Assembly (NCBI RefSeq): GCF_000003815.2
Contig: NC_049982.1
Coordinates: forward strand, 24,565,367 to 24,629,366
DNA: 64,000 nt
Direction: 5' to 3'
Source of the DNA: Branchiostoma floridae
Lineage: Eukaryota > Chordata > Leptocardii > Amphioxiformes > Branchiostomatidae
How positions within the stretch are numbered: the stretch's first letter is position 1; each line of letters opens with the position of its first letter. The translations under genes and the position numbers were made by a program. The notes under the pieces are model-generated. The model worked only from the letters and a program-made list of their open reading frames with translations. It was not told the DNA's origin and did no database searches. Shown piece by piece: positions 35,670-47,615 of this stretch.

Positions 35670-36044
35670 TTTCTGACTTGTTCATGCTGACGTCCTGACG
35701 TTCTAACTTGTTGACGTGAACGTTCTGACGTTAATGTTCTGACGTCCTCACCTGTTGGTGCTGAAGTTGTGACTTTTACTTTTTTGTTGACATTGACGTT
35801 CTGTCTTGTTGACATTGACGTTCTGGATTGTTGACACTGACGTTCTGACTTGTTGAAATTTACATTCTGGCTTGTTAACATCGACGTTCTTGCTTGTTGA
35901 CATTGACGTTCTGGCTTGTTGAAATTTACGTTCTGGCTTGTTAACATCGACGTTCTTGCTTGTTGACATTGACGTTCTGGCTTGTTGACATTGACGTTCT
36001 GGCTTGTTGACATTGACGTTTTGGCTTGTTGACGTTGACGTCAT
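35670..36044. repeat. 22-base minisatellite with TGACGT core
   Basis: Tandem ACATTGACGTTCTGGCTTGTTG units with variants. In the right half three variant units form a 66-base higher-order repeat. The unit length is not a multiple of three, and the long open frames here are repeat artefacts. Confidence 0.9.
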
Positions 36045-36474
36045 GGCTACGGTTTTTTCCCCGAGACAGGATTATACGAATTTCAAATTAGACAAATATG
36101 CCCCAGGAATTTCAAATCATTGCTGGTAAAATGTGTCAATAAACGAACGAGTCTTTAAAAAATCATTTTAGCTGCCAGGAAACACAAGAGCCTCTCCACG
36201 AATTCTCCAAGTTACCATTGGTCATTAGGCTATCTGTGCATAGTTAGAGACAAAAGGCAAAAACAGGTAATTCTATTTATAGTTCTAGTTTAATATCTCG
36301 TACTGCTTTCACTTTTGAAACTGGACTTTTTTTCTCATTAAAGTTAAAGCAATGTTTTGTCTCTGTGACATCGAAAACCCGCTGAAAACATGCAGCTCTG
36401 TACCTAATGTTTGTGTACGATATATCAATAATACTAAATAACGAGCAACAATTTATGCAATAGTTTCCAGAGCA

Positions 36475-36480
36475 TTTATT
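36475..36480 (-). terminator. Putative poly(A) signal of GFP gene 3
   Basis: AATAAA on the minus strand, 778 bases after the stop, in a context related to that of genes 1 and 4. Confidence 0.45.
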
Positions 36481-36806
36481 AGCATAACCAAAGAAGTAGA
36501 ACAATACCAACGATGCTAGGAAATAGACATTTGTTTTGCGTATATGGAGTGACATACGGAAATACATATTTTCTGAAATAGTCACATTCAGATCATATTG
36601 AGCCTTACTGTTGTTTATCGTTGAGTTAGTACTAACCAGATTTTTACTAGCAAGAATTAATCAGTGGTCTGTATATTTATATAGCTGTCTGAAGGTGATA
36701 CAAAATGGGAATTGTGCATCTTCTTTTTTTCAGGTCCATTTCCATAGACGCAGCAAGCCTCTATTTGATTGAATACAAAACTTCACGCACATTCCCGTCA
36801 GACTGT

Positions 36807-36836
36807 GCTCTCGCGAGAGCTAGTTTCAAAATGGCG
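36807..36836 (-). promoter_or_regulatory. YY1-like / TCTCGCGAGA module, 3' flank of gene 3
   Basis: On the minus strand, CGCCATTTTGAAACTAGCTC followed by TCGCGAGAGC; the palindrome is intact. Confidence 0.5.
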
Positions 36837-37257
36837 CTTATTTCTAGAATTTTGTGGATAGATACATATGTAAGATGGAAAACAATCTACTACATGTACG
36901 TGGCCAGGAAAATGCCTTTTATAATGATCCTAACGTAAAACTCTTAGAGCATTTCTGTATACCACCCAAGATTGTATTGTATATAGATTTATGAGATAGC
37001 GAAAGCTCTTATTCATCGCAGTACTCATATTCGTATGCGTAGAAACGATGCAAAGCATCCATTCAGATTTACATTTGACTGTTTCAACACCCTTTCAAAG
37101 TAAAAACAGTGGCTTTTGGAAATGGTATCAGTGCCTTCACTGTCGGCGAAGTGTTTTCTTGTTAAAGTATGAATGTCAGAAAGCTGATTGCTAAAAAAAT
37201 AATGTATAATCAGCTGATTCTTTGGGTGTTGTCAGTCAAATGTTACACTTCGGATGC

Positions 37258-40200
37258 TCACTTCATATCGGAGAAGGCTGTCTGCTTCTCCTTGAAGGTG
37301 AGCTCGGCGTTGTTAGAGTGCTGGAGCTCCGTCTTATGGAAAATGAACATCGGCTGCTTCTGCAGGATGTCGGCCGCCATCGGCTTGGCGAAGGTGTTGT
37401 TTTCACGAAATGTGCACTGGTAGCGTTTGCCATCGGTGGTGCTATAAGGAAGGGGGAAAATGTAATACTAAATATATAGGCAAACTGTAACACATGACTC
37501 GAAGATGGTTGGTGAGTATAGAGTCATCCGCCATCTTTTTTCAGGGAAAACGTGTGGATGGTGTAGGTGGGAGGAAGGGGGTGGTGCCGGTGTCGGTTGC
37601 GTCTTAGGGATAAGGATCCGCGGTGAATCTATAGTCCCACAATTCAAAACGTCACTGTAATAGACTGGACGAAGTAATTTTCCGGAAAGGGTAGCATCAT
37701 AATCATAGCTGACTACAGACTACATTTATATTTTGTCGTCGCTTACCAACAATATTAGTTAGTATTAGTGTTAGCATATCTCATAAGATAAGGCTATCAT
37801 GAGATCTTACAATGGTTTTGGACCACCTGTCAGCTTTTATATGGTACCACAGCAGAAATCCCGGTTTTGATATCTTATGTTCGGAAAAGCAGACGGTAAC
37901 TATTTTGAAGTAGTAGATAGATAGTGAAGAACTTTCAATCGCGTGTCGTTGAATGTTGGACATAAGAAAATCTCGTACGTACGTGTAGGTTTTGTCGAAA
38001 GTGCTGAGGATGGTCTTGTCGTTGGGGTACACAAACTTGACCACGCTCCAGTCCAAAGCGGTGAGCTTGTTGGTCATCACAGGACCATCAGGAGGAAAAC
38101 CGGTCCCGATCACCTGAAGTATTATATTATAGTCAACATTATAGTGCTCTATGTATACAGCCGAGAAATTGTGGAATATTATTCTCGCATATGTCAAATT
38201 GATTTACTACTATTTTGTTGAACTTTGTCAAGTTTAAAATGAGTTTAAATGTAGAGTTGGTTTCAGTTTGAGAAGCAGTTTCTTTTAACGCAATATTTGG
38301 ATCAGCAATCATAATAATTAGTTTTGAATATAGAAATTACGAAAACTAGTACCACTCTGTTGGAAACAAACAAACACCTAGATGTTTTTAATCGTTCACA
38401 AATTTCGTTATGAATAGTTACCTGGAACTCCCCTTTGATGTGACTTCCCTCGTAGGTGTAGCGTAAGTTAGCAGTCACGAAGGCACCGTCTTCATACTGC
38501 AACGTGCGATGCACTTGATACCTGAAACAAACAAACAAATAAACAAACAAATAGAAACAATGTTGCTAACACATCAAATTTTTCACCCTTACCCAGATTG
38601 TGAGGCGTTACGAGGTTGTAGGAAACACACATCATAAAGTGAGTAAATATAAATCATAAATATGAGCAATGACGTTATATCAGTGAGTGAGGAAATACAC
38701 GATCGTATATTAGGTACTCCCTGAACAAAAAAAGGAAGTCTCGATTCATAAGCATAATTCTGTTATAAACAATTCTATCTCTGCTTACATTTACAACTTA
38801 CTTAGGTCTTACTTCGCAAGAGCATACGCGTACAAAACGGCATCTCAAGCTACATTTTTAACATTACTAAAAAAATCAAGAATTTAGCTCTAAATTACGA
38901 GGAAGCATGACCCTGATGCCTACGAACAAATGGCAGAGTTTATTTGTCGGCATCAGGGTCATACCTCCTCGTAATTTAGAGCTCGCTGACAACTCGGCCG
39001 AGCTAAGTTCTTGATTTGTAAAGGGGGATTTATGAAAGATCTATCACTCACCCCGATTCGTCCTGCATGGCGGCCTGGAAAGGAGACATCCCGTCGGGGA
39101 AGGGCAGGTACTGGTTGAAAGCGTACCCGAGGTGAGGGACCAGGATGTAGGGGGAGAACTTCAGGGGACCATTGGTGGACTTCAGTTTTAGCTCCTCAGA
39201 CCCCTGAAGGTGGAGGAATAGAGTTAAGTCTAATAGGACCATATCTAGCACAATCGCGCCCACCGGTGTCTTTTGCCCCTGAGAGCATACATGTATAGGA
39301 GGAGCTTGGGGAGCGTACCTGGCTGGCTGCAGCCATCTTTGCAGATCACCTGTCTAAGAGACGCAGGAATCCTCTCCGACCTCGCTTTGTGCGAGCTCTC
39401 GTGAGCTATCACCACGTTATACTCTCGCGAGACCACAGTTCAAAATGGCGTTCGTAATTGGAATTCGATTTACAATGTATTAATGTATCTTTATCTTTTA
39501 AGATGTTAAAGTCAAGGTCCTTATCAAGTTCAGATGGACGAACAGCAACAACATCTTTGAATATGTACATGTATCATTTGATAGTAGAACATATCGATAA
39601 ACTAATATTCACTGAAGTAAACTTAGTCAAACTGTTAGTTTTTTCCATTGACTCAAGATGAAGGATGGCACAGATCTATGGCTACGTTTCTTTTCTATGT
39701 ACAGGACAGTGTAAAATGATATAATGTGTATTTAATTTGTTGTTTTCTTCTAAAGGGGTGAAAAAGCGATGTGATTTATTCTAACCGTTTTTGTTTCAGT
39801 TCCACAATTTCCTGGATTGCATCGTATAGATGCCCTTATGAAATCGCGACAGTTTGCAACAAACTTTAAGGTGTTTACAAAACTATTTTCTGACGAGTTA
39901 ATCTACTAAGAAATGATAATAATCTCATAGCTACAGTACCATACATACTAGGTTCAGACTTCGTACATCATCATCAAATGATATTCAAATCATAATTCGA
40001 AAAGCATTTTTTTGTGGTTGGTTATCTACTAGAAAATACCCAGCCTATTGGAGGTACTTTTTTGCCACTGGAAGTCAGGATATGTTACATGCTTACCTCA
40101 TTAGGGTTACCGGTGCCTTCACCAACCATGTCAAACTTAACACCATTGAAGGAACCAAAGATGTGCAACTCGTGGGTCTTTGGAAGAGGCTGCAATCAAA

Positions 40201-40468
40201 GTATCGTGTCTGATAAATACAAACTACATATCAACAGCTATAGAAGAACAGTGATTTCACTACGATTGACATGTTTCTACGTGTTGTACTCAAATTTAAA
40301 AGTGAGATATTAAGAACATTTTGTATTCTAACACAAAAGGTACAGAAACACTTAGCCACAAAGAGAATTTGAAACCTTAGGCAACCTTTAACTTTCATTA
40401 GCTTTCATTAACAGGTTGAGACTGATGATATGACAGTGATAGCATAATGTTGTGCGTAAATTTACCAT
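37258..40468 (-). CDS. GFP: Amphioxus GFP-like protein, gene 3 (GYA chromophore position, divergent C-terminus)
   Basis: Coding exons on the minus strand: 40468-40466 (ATG only; exon 2 is 40514-40466), 40189-40097, 39203-39052, 38521-38422, 38113-37983, 37441-37258. All GT/AG and in frame, 220 residues. The chromophore site reads PHLGYAFNQYL, i.e. G58-Y59-A60, so the invariant glycine is alanine. R88 (VHRTLQY) and E198 (HKTELQHSNNAE) are kept. Exon 3 has VGEGTGNPNE where other copies have VGRGIGNPN. Exon 7 has one extra codon (HSNNAEL for HSKTEL) and many replacements (FIFHK, KEKQTAFSDMK). Exon 1 is about 7 kb upstream and its promoter is damaged. The frame is open, so it is not a pseudogene by sequence alone. 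It is probably weakly fluorescent or non-fluorescent. Confidence 0.92.
38877..39029. mobile_element. Palindromic MITE copy in intron 4 of gene 3
   Basis: Relative of 19449-19640 (AATCAAGAATTTAGCTC, CATGACCCTGATGCCTACGA, TTCTTGATTTGTAAAGGGGG) with a shortened left end. It ends about 25 bases from exon 4. Confidence 0.75.
39422..39450 (-). promoter_or_regulatory. YY1-like / TCTCGCGAGA module, intron 3 of gene 3
   Basis: Minus strand CGCCATTTTGAACTGTGGTC then TCGCGAGAG. It is followed by CG-rich sequence with GAGCTCTCGTGAGC-like repeats shared with gene 4. Confidence 0.5.
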
Positions 40469-40586
40469 TATGGACGTGTCGTCTCAGATAATCACTGGAG
40501 GAAACGCCTTGAGTCTGAAGAAAAAATGACATGATGTCGGTAAATCATAGATAAAGAGATTATGCGATTTTACTCAAGTATGTAAC

Positions 40587-40870
40587 TTATTTCAACAGTG
40601 CCACAAAATAGTAGTGCCGCAAAAGGCGATGCGCGAAGCTCATAAAATCGTTTGTGAACAATGTGAGCCTTTCCATAACTTCATTTGTGTATGCAACGGC
40701 GGGATGTCTTTCTGGGCCATCGTACCTTGGCAATATACGTTTGGGTAGATTTGAGGAGCGGTAAGCTACTGTAGATGGTGTTGTGAACCCGGCCAGGTGA
40801 AACTTCATTGGGCCGGGAACGCCATGCTTTACTTTCAGCAGTAACAGATCCGCTACAGTTCTGTACTGTT
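40587..40870 (-). other. Conserved intron-1 block with open frame (gene 3)
   Basis: A minus-strand frame from ATG at 40808 to TAA at 40587 reads (in part) RYDGPERHPAVAYTNEVME and LRHYYFVALLK. It is paralogous to the frames in genes 1 and 4. No family is recognised. Differences from gene 4 are mostly amino-acid changing, arguing against a selected protein. Confidence 0.55.
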
Positions 40871-41059
40871 TTCAGTTTTGTCACGCAAGCTTATGAGGAA
40901 GACATACGACACGGTTGGCGTTGCTTTTGACCTCTCTCCCGCAGTGACAAAATGGGGATCTCCAAGCAGATGGACGGTGCCACGTCTTTTTGAGGTTTTC
41001 AGGAGGTACGCGTTCTGTTTTCGCTGTTGTTGTTGTCTACCCTGCCGGTTTGATCCGGT

Positions 41060-41241
41060 GTACCGAAAGTCCGAAAAGGAACGAAAAGGAGCGAAAAGGA
41101 ACGAAGAAGAACGAAAAGGAAAGTACCGAAAGTGCAAAAGGAACGAAAAGGAACGTTGGTTTCTTTGCGTTTCTTTTCATTCCTTTTCACACTTTCGGCA
41201 CTTTCCATTTCGTTGCTTTTCGTTCCTTTTCGCACTTTAGG
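41060..41241. repeat. (GAAAAGGAAC)n foldback repeat, copy 1
   Basis: Tandem ~10-base AAAAGGAACG units (41071-41157) followed by the reverse-complement set (CTTTTCGTTC..., 41165-41238), edged by TACCGAAAGT and ACTTTCGG. Confidence 0.85.
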
Positions 41242-41949
41242 TAGATAGATAGACCAAAATGGGCAAACATGCTTTGTTGTAGCCTAATAATACTTGTAGA
41301 AGTGACACTAGTGAGGCAGCCATGACTATAGTTGCAGAAGTGAAACTTGTTGGATACTAGTAGTTGGATAAACGTACCACCAATATGGAAGCCATGAATG
41401 TAGTTGCCAGCTTGGAGAGTGATACCAATCTACTTATTACTACTTACTATAGTGTCACTTTTACTACACTAGTTCACTTCTTTAATACAGGAATTAATGC
41501 ATTTTTAGTTGTCATGCGACGTTTTGTCACTTCAAATCTTGTTACGACGTTTATGGTGTCGATTTTGACAATTTAGCCATCTTGGTTTTTTTTTACCCAT
41601 CTTGTTTTTCGCGCTGTCTCATTATTTTTGCACTCTGCAAAGGATGTCATCCATAAAATTTGTCCTCATGTCGGTAGGTCATTTTTTTGTGCAATTGCAT
41701 CTGTCAACCTTTCGAAGGAAAGACCTCAACCTTTAAGGAATGCAGTATCTTCGGCATTACAAAGGAACAAATTATAGCAGCAAGGACATGTCATAACCTT
41801 TTGTGAAGACGCCATTGTTGTATTTTGAAGGACAAACGTGTAACGCAGGTACGCTCTGCTGACCTGACATGCCCCTTATAGGGCGAGCGCCGGGGTCGAA
41901 GAACTGCCAAATAAGTAAGTTTAACGTTGAATTGATCTTTGCTACGGAA

Positions 41950-42157
41950 TACTGTAAATGCAGAAACGTTCGCGGTGGTTTAATGTTCGCGGTTTTCGCC
42001 GTGGCCACTTCACCGCAAACTTAAAACCACCGCGAATAGTTTCCTATAGCATTAAGAGACTACAATGCATGGTGCTACCGCGAACTTAAAACCACCGCAA
42101 AATGTTTTCCTGCTACCGCGAAATTAAATCCCCGCGAACTTAAATACATTTACAGTA
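41950..42157. mobile_element. ACTGTAAATG-type MITE, copy 2
   Basis: Ends TACTGTAAATGCAGAAACG and ACATTTACAGTA, with internal ACCGCGAACTTAAAACCACC motifs. Confidence 0.8.
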
Positions 42158-42381
42158 TATTGCAGAGAGTATTAGCTACATGTAGATGAAGGCCGGTGGC
42201 TCATAACCTGGTATCTAGCCTATCGTGGCTTGGCCAGGCTCTCTTCGGGGAAAATTAAGCTCTCTGCCGCAGAGGGTAATCTTCTATCCCCGGTAGGAGC
42301 GGATGGGTAATGTTGCACGCATGTTGGGATTTTACACGGTAGGAGATTCACGCGGAGGGAGTTTGAGTGGAATGCGGGAAC

Positions 42382-42598
42382 TACTGTAAATGCAGGTGGA
42401 TTAATGTTCGCGGTGGATAAATGTTCGCGGTTTTCGCGGTGACCATTTCACCGCGAACTTAAAACAACCGCGAACATTTTCTATTATGATATTAGACAGC
42501 AGTCTATGGTGTTACCGCGAACTTAAATCCATCGCAAAAAGTCCATTTTCCCGCTACAACGAAATTAAATCTCCGCGAACTTAAATGCATCTACAGTA
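42382..42598. mobile_element. ACTGTAAATG-type MITE, copy 3
   Basis: Ends TACTGTAAATGCAGGTGG and TGCATCTACAGTA; same body motifs as copy 2, 225 bases away. Confidence 0.8.
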
Positions 42599-43024
42599 AA
42601 CCCAACCCCGTAAAAAACTCCCCCGGCGTGCGATAACAAACTGGGCGGGCGGACTACTCTCCCAGCACCGTAGAGATAGCTCCTAATTGTATGGTTAGAC
42701 GGCTGTAGTTGCGCATAATGTTAGTTAGGAAATTCTACTCTCAGTGATTCTCATGTTCGTTGCAGCAACGAATGTCGCTGATATATCAAGACATATGACA
42801 TTGTCTACATTCATAGTGAATACAAACATCGTGCGATATCATAATGCACCACTGCAAGACTGACCTTCAGAAATGTTGACAACAAGTAAACACCACCCAA
42901 AGACAATTTTCTATGTTGGAAACAATTATAACATATAGCGTTTTGTGCAATTATTTTTCTCTGCAAGCTTATATATGTATATATATCAGGTACCATACCG
43001 CATAAGTACCACTCATAAGCTATC

Positions 43025-44060
43025 ATCACCCCGACCAATCGAATGGGGACATCCCTCGCGAATGTGCACACTCCTCTAGAAAAGAGGACACTCCTCGACG
43101 TTCAAGGGGACGTTCCTCTTGGAAAGGGGATGTGCCTCCCTTTATTAGGGGACGCTCCTCCGGAAATGGTATGGTTATCGGGCATAGGGGACGTCCCTCC
43201 AACACCCCCGCCGGACCGTGGAATCGGCCGAAAACCCGACAAATCCCTTTCTAGTTCATCGAAATCACAACATTCCAAAACTTTAACCCCGCTCGTGCTC
43301 TCGACAATAGTCACATTTCGCATGGAACGGGATATGTTTTGATTTTAAAATTGAGGCTTGCCTGGAAATAAAGCTTGTCCGCGAGTCACAGCTTCTATTC
43401 TCTTTTCATATTTAAATGGTCAGGGACTATCACCCCCGTTAAAGCTCTAACTGTTGTAGTTTTTTCCTATTAATTTTACGTTGTGGGTCCCTTATTTTGG
43501 AATATCANNNNNNNNNNNNNNNNNNNNNNNNNNNNNNNNNNNNNNNNNNNNNNNNNNNNNNNNNNNNNNNNNNNNNNNNNNNNNNNNNNNNNNNNNNNNN
43601 NNNNNNNCACACGCACGCGGATATTTAGGCTAAGAGTCGATGTTGTGCTTGCCGGGCGTGCGATACGCCGCCATTAAAACACTGAAGAGAAGTGATGTTC
43701 TGCCGCGCGGACAGCTTTATTTCCAACATGCCTCAATTTTAAATAAAAAGCTATCCGTACCTTGCGAGGTGTGACGATTGTCGAGAGCACTGACGGGGTT
43801 AAAGTTTTGGATGTTGTGATTTAGATGAACTAGAAAGGGATTTGTCGGGTTTTCGGCCGATTCCACGGGCCGGCGGGGGTGTTGGAGGGACGTCCCCTAT
43901 GCCCGATAACCATACCATTTCCGGATGAGCGTCCCCTAATAAAGGGAGGCACATCCCCTTTCCAAGAGGAACGTCCCCTTGAACGTCGAGGAGTGTCCTC
44001 TTTTCTAGAGGAGTGTGCACATTCGCGAGGGATGTCCCCATTCGATTGGTCGGGGTGATC
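43025..44060. mobile_element. Foldback element with ~280-base inverted arms
   Basis: 43025-43316 and 43780-44060 are nearly perfect reverse complements, with outer ends ATCACCCCGACCAATCGAAT. Each arm holds about six G(G)GGAC(N)TTCCTC-type motifs spaced 19-41 bases. The ~100-residue open frame in each arm (GTSLANVHTPLEKRTLLDVQ) is the same sequence in both arms and is not recognised as a protein. The loop contains an N gap. Confidence 0.8.
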
Positions 44061-44833
44061 ATGTAGATTTGTTGAGAAACGGTAGGAGAATCAGATAGAC
44101 TCACCAAAGTATGGAAAGGTGGCAGATCTTGGCTCGGCAGGATGACAATTTCTTCAACTGTCAGGAGTCCGTATTACACTGTTCTTCACGGCTGTGCAGT
44201 AGTGGCTGATCTAGTATAGAATTTGATTTCAGACGTCAGAGCACACCAGCACTGACTATTGACTTACTTGTACAGTACTTGTTAACTGTCAGTAACTAAA
44301 GGCAAAGCCCATGTGTTGCTTGTGTCGCAGTCAAACTCAGAAACAAAGTTTGTCAGAGAGAGCTAATCTTTGTCTGTGAATGACACTGCACTGATTGGCT
44401 TGTGAATTACACAGGCAGTGACTGCACTGATTAGCTCCATGCACGCTCGAACAAAGGACAGCAAGGACATTTCATATCCATTTGTAAAGACACCTTTGTT
44501 GTTTTGTTTTTTACGACAAACGTGTGACGCAGGTACGCTGTCCTGACCTGACAAGCACGTCACCGGAACGTACCGCGCCTGCGCGAACCCTGGTGGTTTG
44601 GGGCTTGGTTTGGTCAACGTTGCATTGAAATCCCGCTTGTTGCACAATATATGTTAGAGACATGAATTCATGTAAAACGTACACGGAGTTTTACCCTTAT
44701 ATACGCACACACTTTCTTAAATGCGGCCCTTTACTAAACCGGTAGTTTAGCATGTCTATACTTTTCGCGCAGGCGCGGTACGTTCCGGTGACGTGCTGAC
44801 CTGACATGCCCCTTGTCCACATGTGACCAAGGT

Positions 44834-45338
44834 GTACCAAAAGTGCGAAAAGGAACGAAAAGGAGCGAAAAGGAACGAAAAGGAACGAAAAGGAACGAAA
44901 GGGAATGAAAAGGAACGAAAAGGAACGAAAAGGAACGAAAAGGAAAGTAGCGAAAGTCCAAATTGANNNNNNNNNNNNNNNNNNNNNNNNNNNNNNNNNN
45001 NNNNNNNNNNNNNNNNNNNNNNNNNNNNNNNNNNNNNNNNNNNNNNNNNNNNNNNNNNNNNNNNNNNNNNNNNNNNNNNNNNNNNNNNNNNNNNNNNNNN
45101 NNNNNNNNNNNNNNNNNNNNNNNNNNNNNNNNNNNNNNTGTTTCCTTATACATGTATTCTCATTGGTTTTATTTTAGTTTTCTTCATACTTCGTTCCTTT
45201 TCGTTCCTTTTTGCACTTTCGGTAGCGAAAGTGCGAAAAGCCTTGAAAAGGAACGGAAAGGAAAGTACCGAAAGTGCGAAAAGGAACGATGAGGAACCAA
45301 AAGGCACCAAAAGTGCGAAAAGGAACGAAAAGGAACGT
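44834..45338. repeat. (GAAAAGGAAC)n repeat, copy 2
   Basis: Long arrays of GGAACGAAAA units at 44834-44961 and 45187-45338 on either side of an N gap (44967-45138). The gap probably reflects assembly failure in the array. Confidence 0.85.
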
Positions 45339-45494
45339 TTGCTTTGACAATAGATTTGATGGGACCGCAGCCATCATTGATAGATAAAGAGATATTTGAG
45401 CACAAACCAGGCGACAGTTGAAGGATTTTGACACAGAGAAATGGCACCATTACCAATTACCTTCTTAGCGAAGGTAATGATGATTCCAACAACC

Positions 45495-45720
45495 CTGTGT
45501 TTAAGGCTCTTCAAATGATAAAAGCAGTGGTCCGGTGGTCCGTCTTTTGTTGTTTCTTGATGCAAAATAATTCGGTATGACAGGTGATAGCTTCGTCCGC
45601 CACTCACACAATTATAAGAACAAAAGGGTCGCGATGTCAAAGTGATGGAAAGGTCGTTCCATAGGTCAATTTCCAGAGGTATTTGGTTTCAAACGATGTT
45701 ATCGTTGTGGCTCAATTTTG
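45495..45720 (-). repeat. Dispersed ~270-base repeat, reverse copy
   Basis: Reverse match to 8866-9412 (GATGCAAAATAATTCGG, CGCCACTCACACAATTATAA, CATAGGTCAATTTCC). Confidence 0.6.
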
Positions 45721-46009
45721 TCAAAATCAACGGTATCATCATTTTCTTTCTCATAATATTTTCAAGTTGAAAATGCTCCAGCACCAAAAAATGTTCCCAA
45801 CATACTGAAATTGTGGCCACAAAATATGCTACTGACAGTAGAGTCCAGTGACAGGGCAATGGATGTCTAAATAATACACATCTGCTAGGCACCAGTATCT
45901 AACAACTATCATAGCATACAGGTGCACTGTTCATTACCCCTATTATGTACAGTAGTCAAACTGAAGATAGGGAGACTCCAACCTACTCGCGGGCACATTC
46001 GTCATATAC

Positions 46010-46990
46010 CGCCGTACGATTTTGATGTCGGGACATTTTCAGGCAAGCTGTGACGGAACCAAGAAACCGGCTACGAAAGAACGACGACTTTTTACAACCG
46101 ATGCAAGACTTTAATTCTATTCTATGTGGGTTAGCGCGAGCTGCCTAGTCTGACTCAGTGTGATGAATCGTGTCATTGTCAAGGAAGAATCGGATCTTGC
46201 GATTTTCGTACGAAGAATGTTAGCAGGGCCTTACTTAAACACTGTATAGTACCATGAATAAAAGATTTTCGCCGTGCGCCATAGCTAGCGCTGGTCAAAC
46301 TACTTTTCCGCGACACGCAGAAACTGCATTTGGACGGGCGGGAAAAGTTGGGTTGGGTTTTGTGTTGCGACGTTTCTATGTTTCTTATCAACTTTCAAGC
46401 GAATGAAAGAAAAAGAGATTTAGAGTCTCATGGAAATTGAAAGGAGATTTAGCATCCATTTCGTCTTGGGGAAAGCAAGAAATATCTTAGAACTCAAATT
46501 CGAGAATGTAGGGGATTGGAGGTGTTAGCTAAAAAGGAATACATGTACAGTCGCCGAAAGATATCGTGAGGATTTTGGAATAGTAGTTTAAAAATTGGGC
46601 GCCGGGCCACTGTTTGGAAATGTGAGAGGACTAAATTCTAACTGACGGTATGGTCATAGTTGACCGTCGTATGATTTTGATGCCATAGAATATACAAACA
46701 AGCTGGGACAGAACACATGCACGACTCTCGCAATTTCAGGAAGGCTACGAAAGAGCCAAGCATATACAACAGAACGGCAATTTTGTACGATCGACACAAG
46801 ACTATAGCAAGAGTGTCTTATTTTGTTTACGGTCATGCGATCATACGAGCCTGTTTTTGGACACCGTACCCGTAGACCGGAGATATTCCCGGTGTGCCAA
46901 AACTGATCAAACTATTTTTTCGAGGCATCAGAACTAGACGGGCGGGGAACGTTGGGCGGATGGAAACGTTTTGTGAGGAAACATTTCGTT
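46010..46990 (-). other. Ancestral intron-1 modules of GFP gene 3
   Basis: 46010-46400 matches 55085-55400 (gene 4) and 1510-1720 (gene 1, opposite strand). 46630-46990 matches 55855-56240, 56465-56830 and 20880-21190. Gene-relative orientation is the same in all, so this is inherited intron DNA. Short open frames are not maintained. Confidence 0.6.
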
Positions 46991-47484
46991 GTTCATGTAT
47001 GATTAACTCTCTAAACCTAGGATCACACAGTGTATACAGTTGTTATAAATAGTTCTAATTAACTTTTAACGGCGGTGTTACGTATTATTGGTTTGCATTT
47101 CAAATTGTAATAAGTTCTATACTTAGCATTTGTTTATCCAATAATCATGTTTGTCTAAAATAATGTAAAAAAAGACTGTCAAGTGCAAGCAGTTCAATTC
47201 AGCCCCTCGGACTGCAAGACCGCTTTTAATTTGTCATACTTGTTAAATAAACCAGTCTACCACTACTACTTCTAATTCTAAGTGAATGAAGAGTCTTCTG
47301 AAAAGTGAATTGGAATGGCTCCGACATAGCGTGGATTTAGTCTTTTGGTCAAAAAGAAATATCTTAGAAATCACCGTCAACAACATGAAGACAAAGTCTA
47401 GTAAATAATAGTAATAATAAATAAGATACATTTGTCATATCAACTAGCATGTGTACAGAGATATAGGAAATAGTTTTTACTCAC

Positions 47485-47612
47485 TGTCAAAAGTTGACTG
47501 CTAGAAGTTGAAGAGAGTAAAAATGTGGCCGGCCTTCTTGTCGTCCCGTCGCCCAAGGTGTGGGGAAAGCGGCGCGCTCTCTCCGGCTTTGCCCTAATTA
47601 GTGCCCTAAGGC
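47485..47612 (-). promoter_or_regulatory. GFP gene 3 exon 1 and TATA-less promoter remnant
   Basis: The conserved exon-1 end (complement of 47485-47515) and the GC-rich start match gene 4 closely. However, where gene 4 has GGGCAAATGTGCTATAAAAG before CGGAGAG, gene 3 has GGGCAAAG before CCGGAGAG: about 13 bases including the TATA box are missing. The CArG box is changed (CCTAATTAGT). A transposon starts at 47616, next to it. Confidence 0.75.
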
Positions 47613-47615
47613 TTA

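Noticed and set aside
35660-36044. Open frames of 98-117 residues (NVNKPERQCQQ repeats)
   Set aside because: Produced by the 22-base minisatellite, open in more than one frame; no gene structure.
43043-43342. Open frame GTSLANVHTPLEKRTLLD and its mirror at 43799-44107
   Set aside because: The same frame in both arms of a foldback element; no recognised protein family and no splice context.
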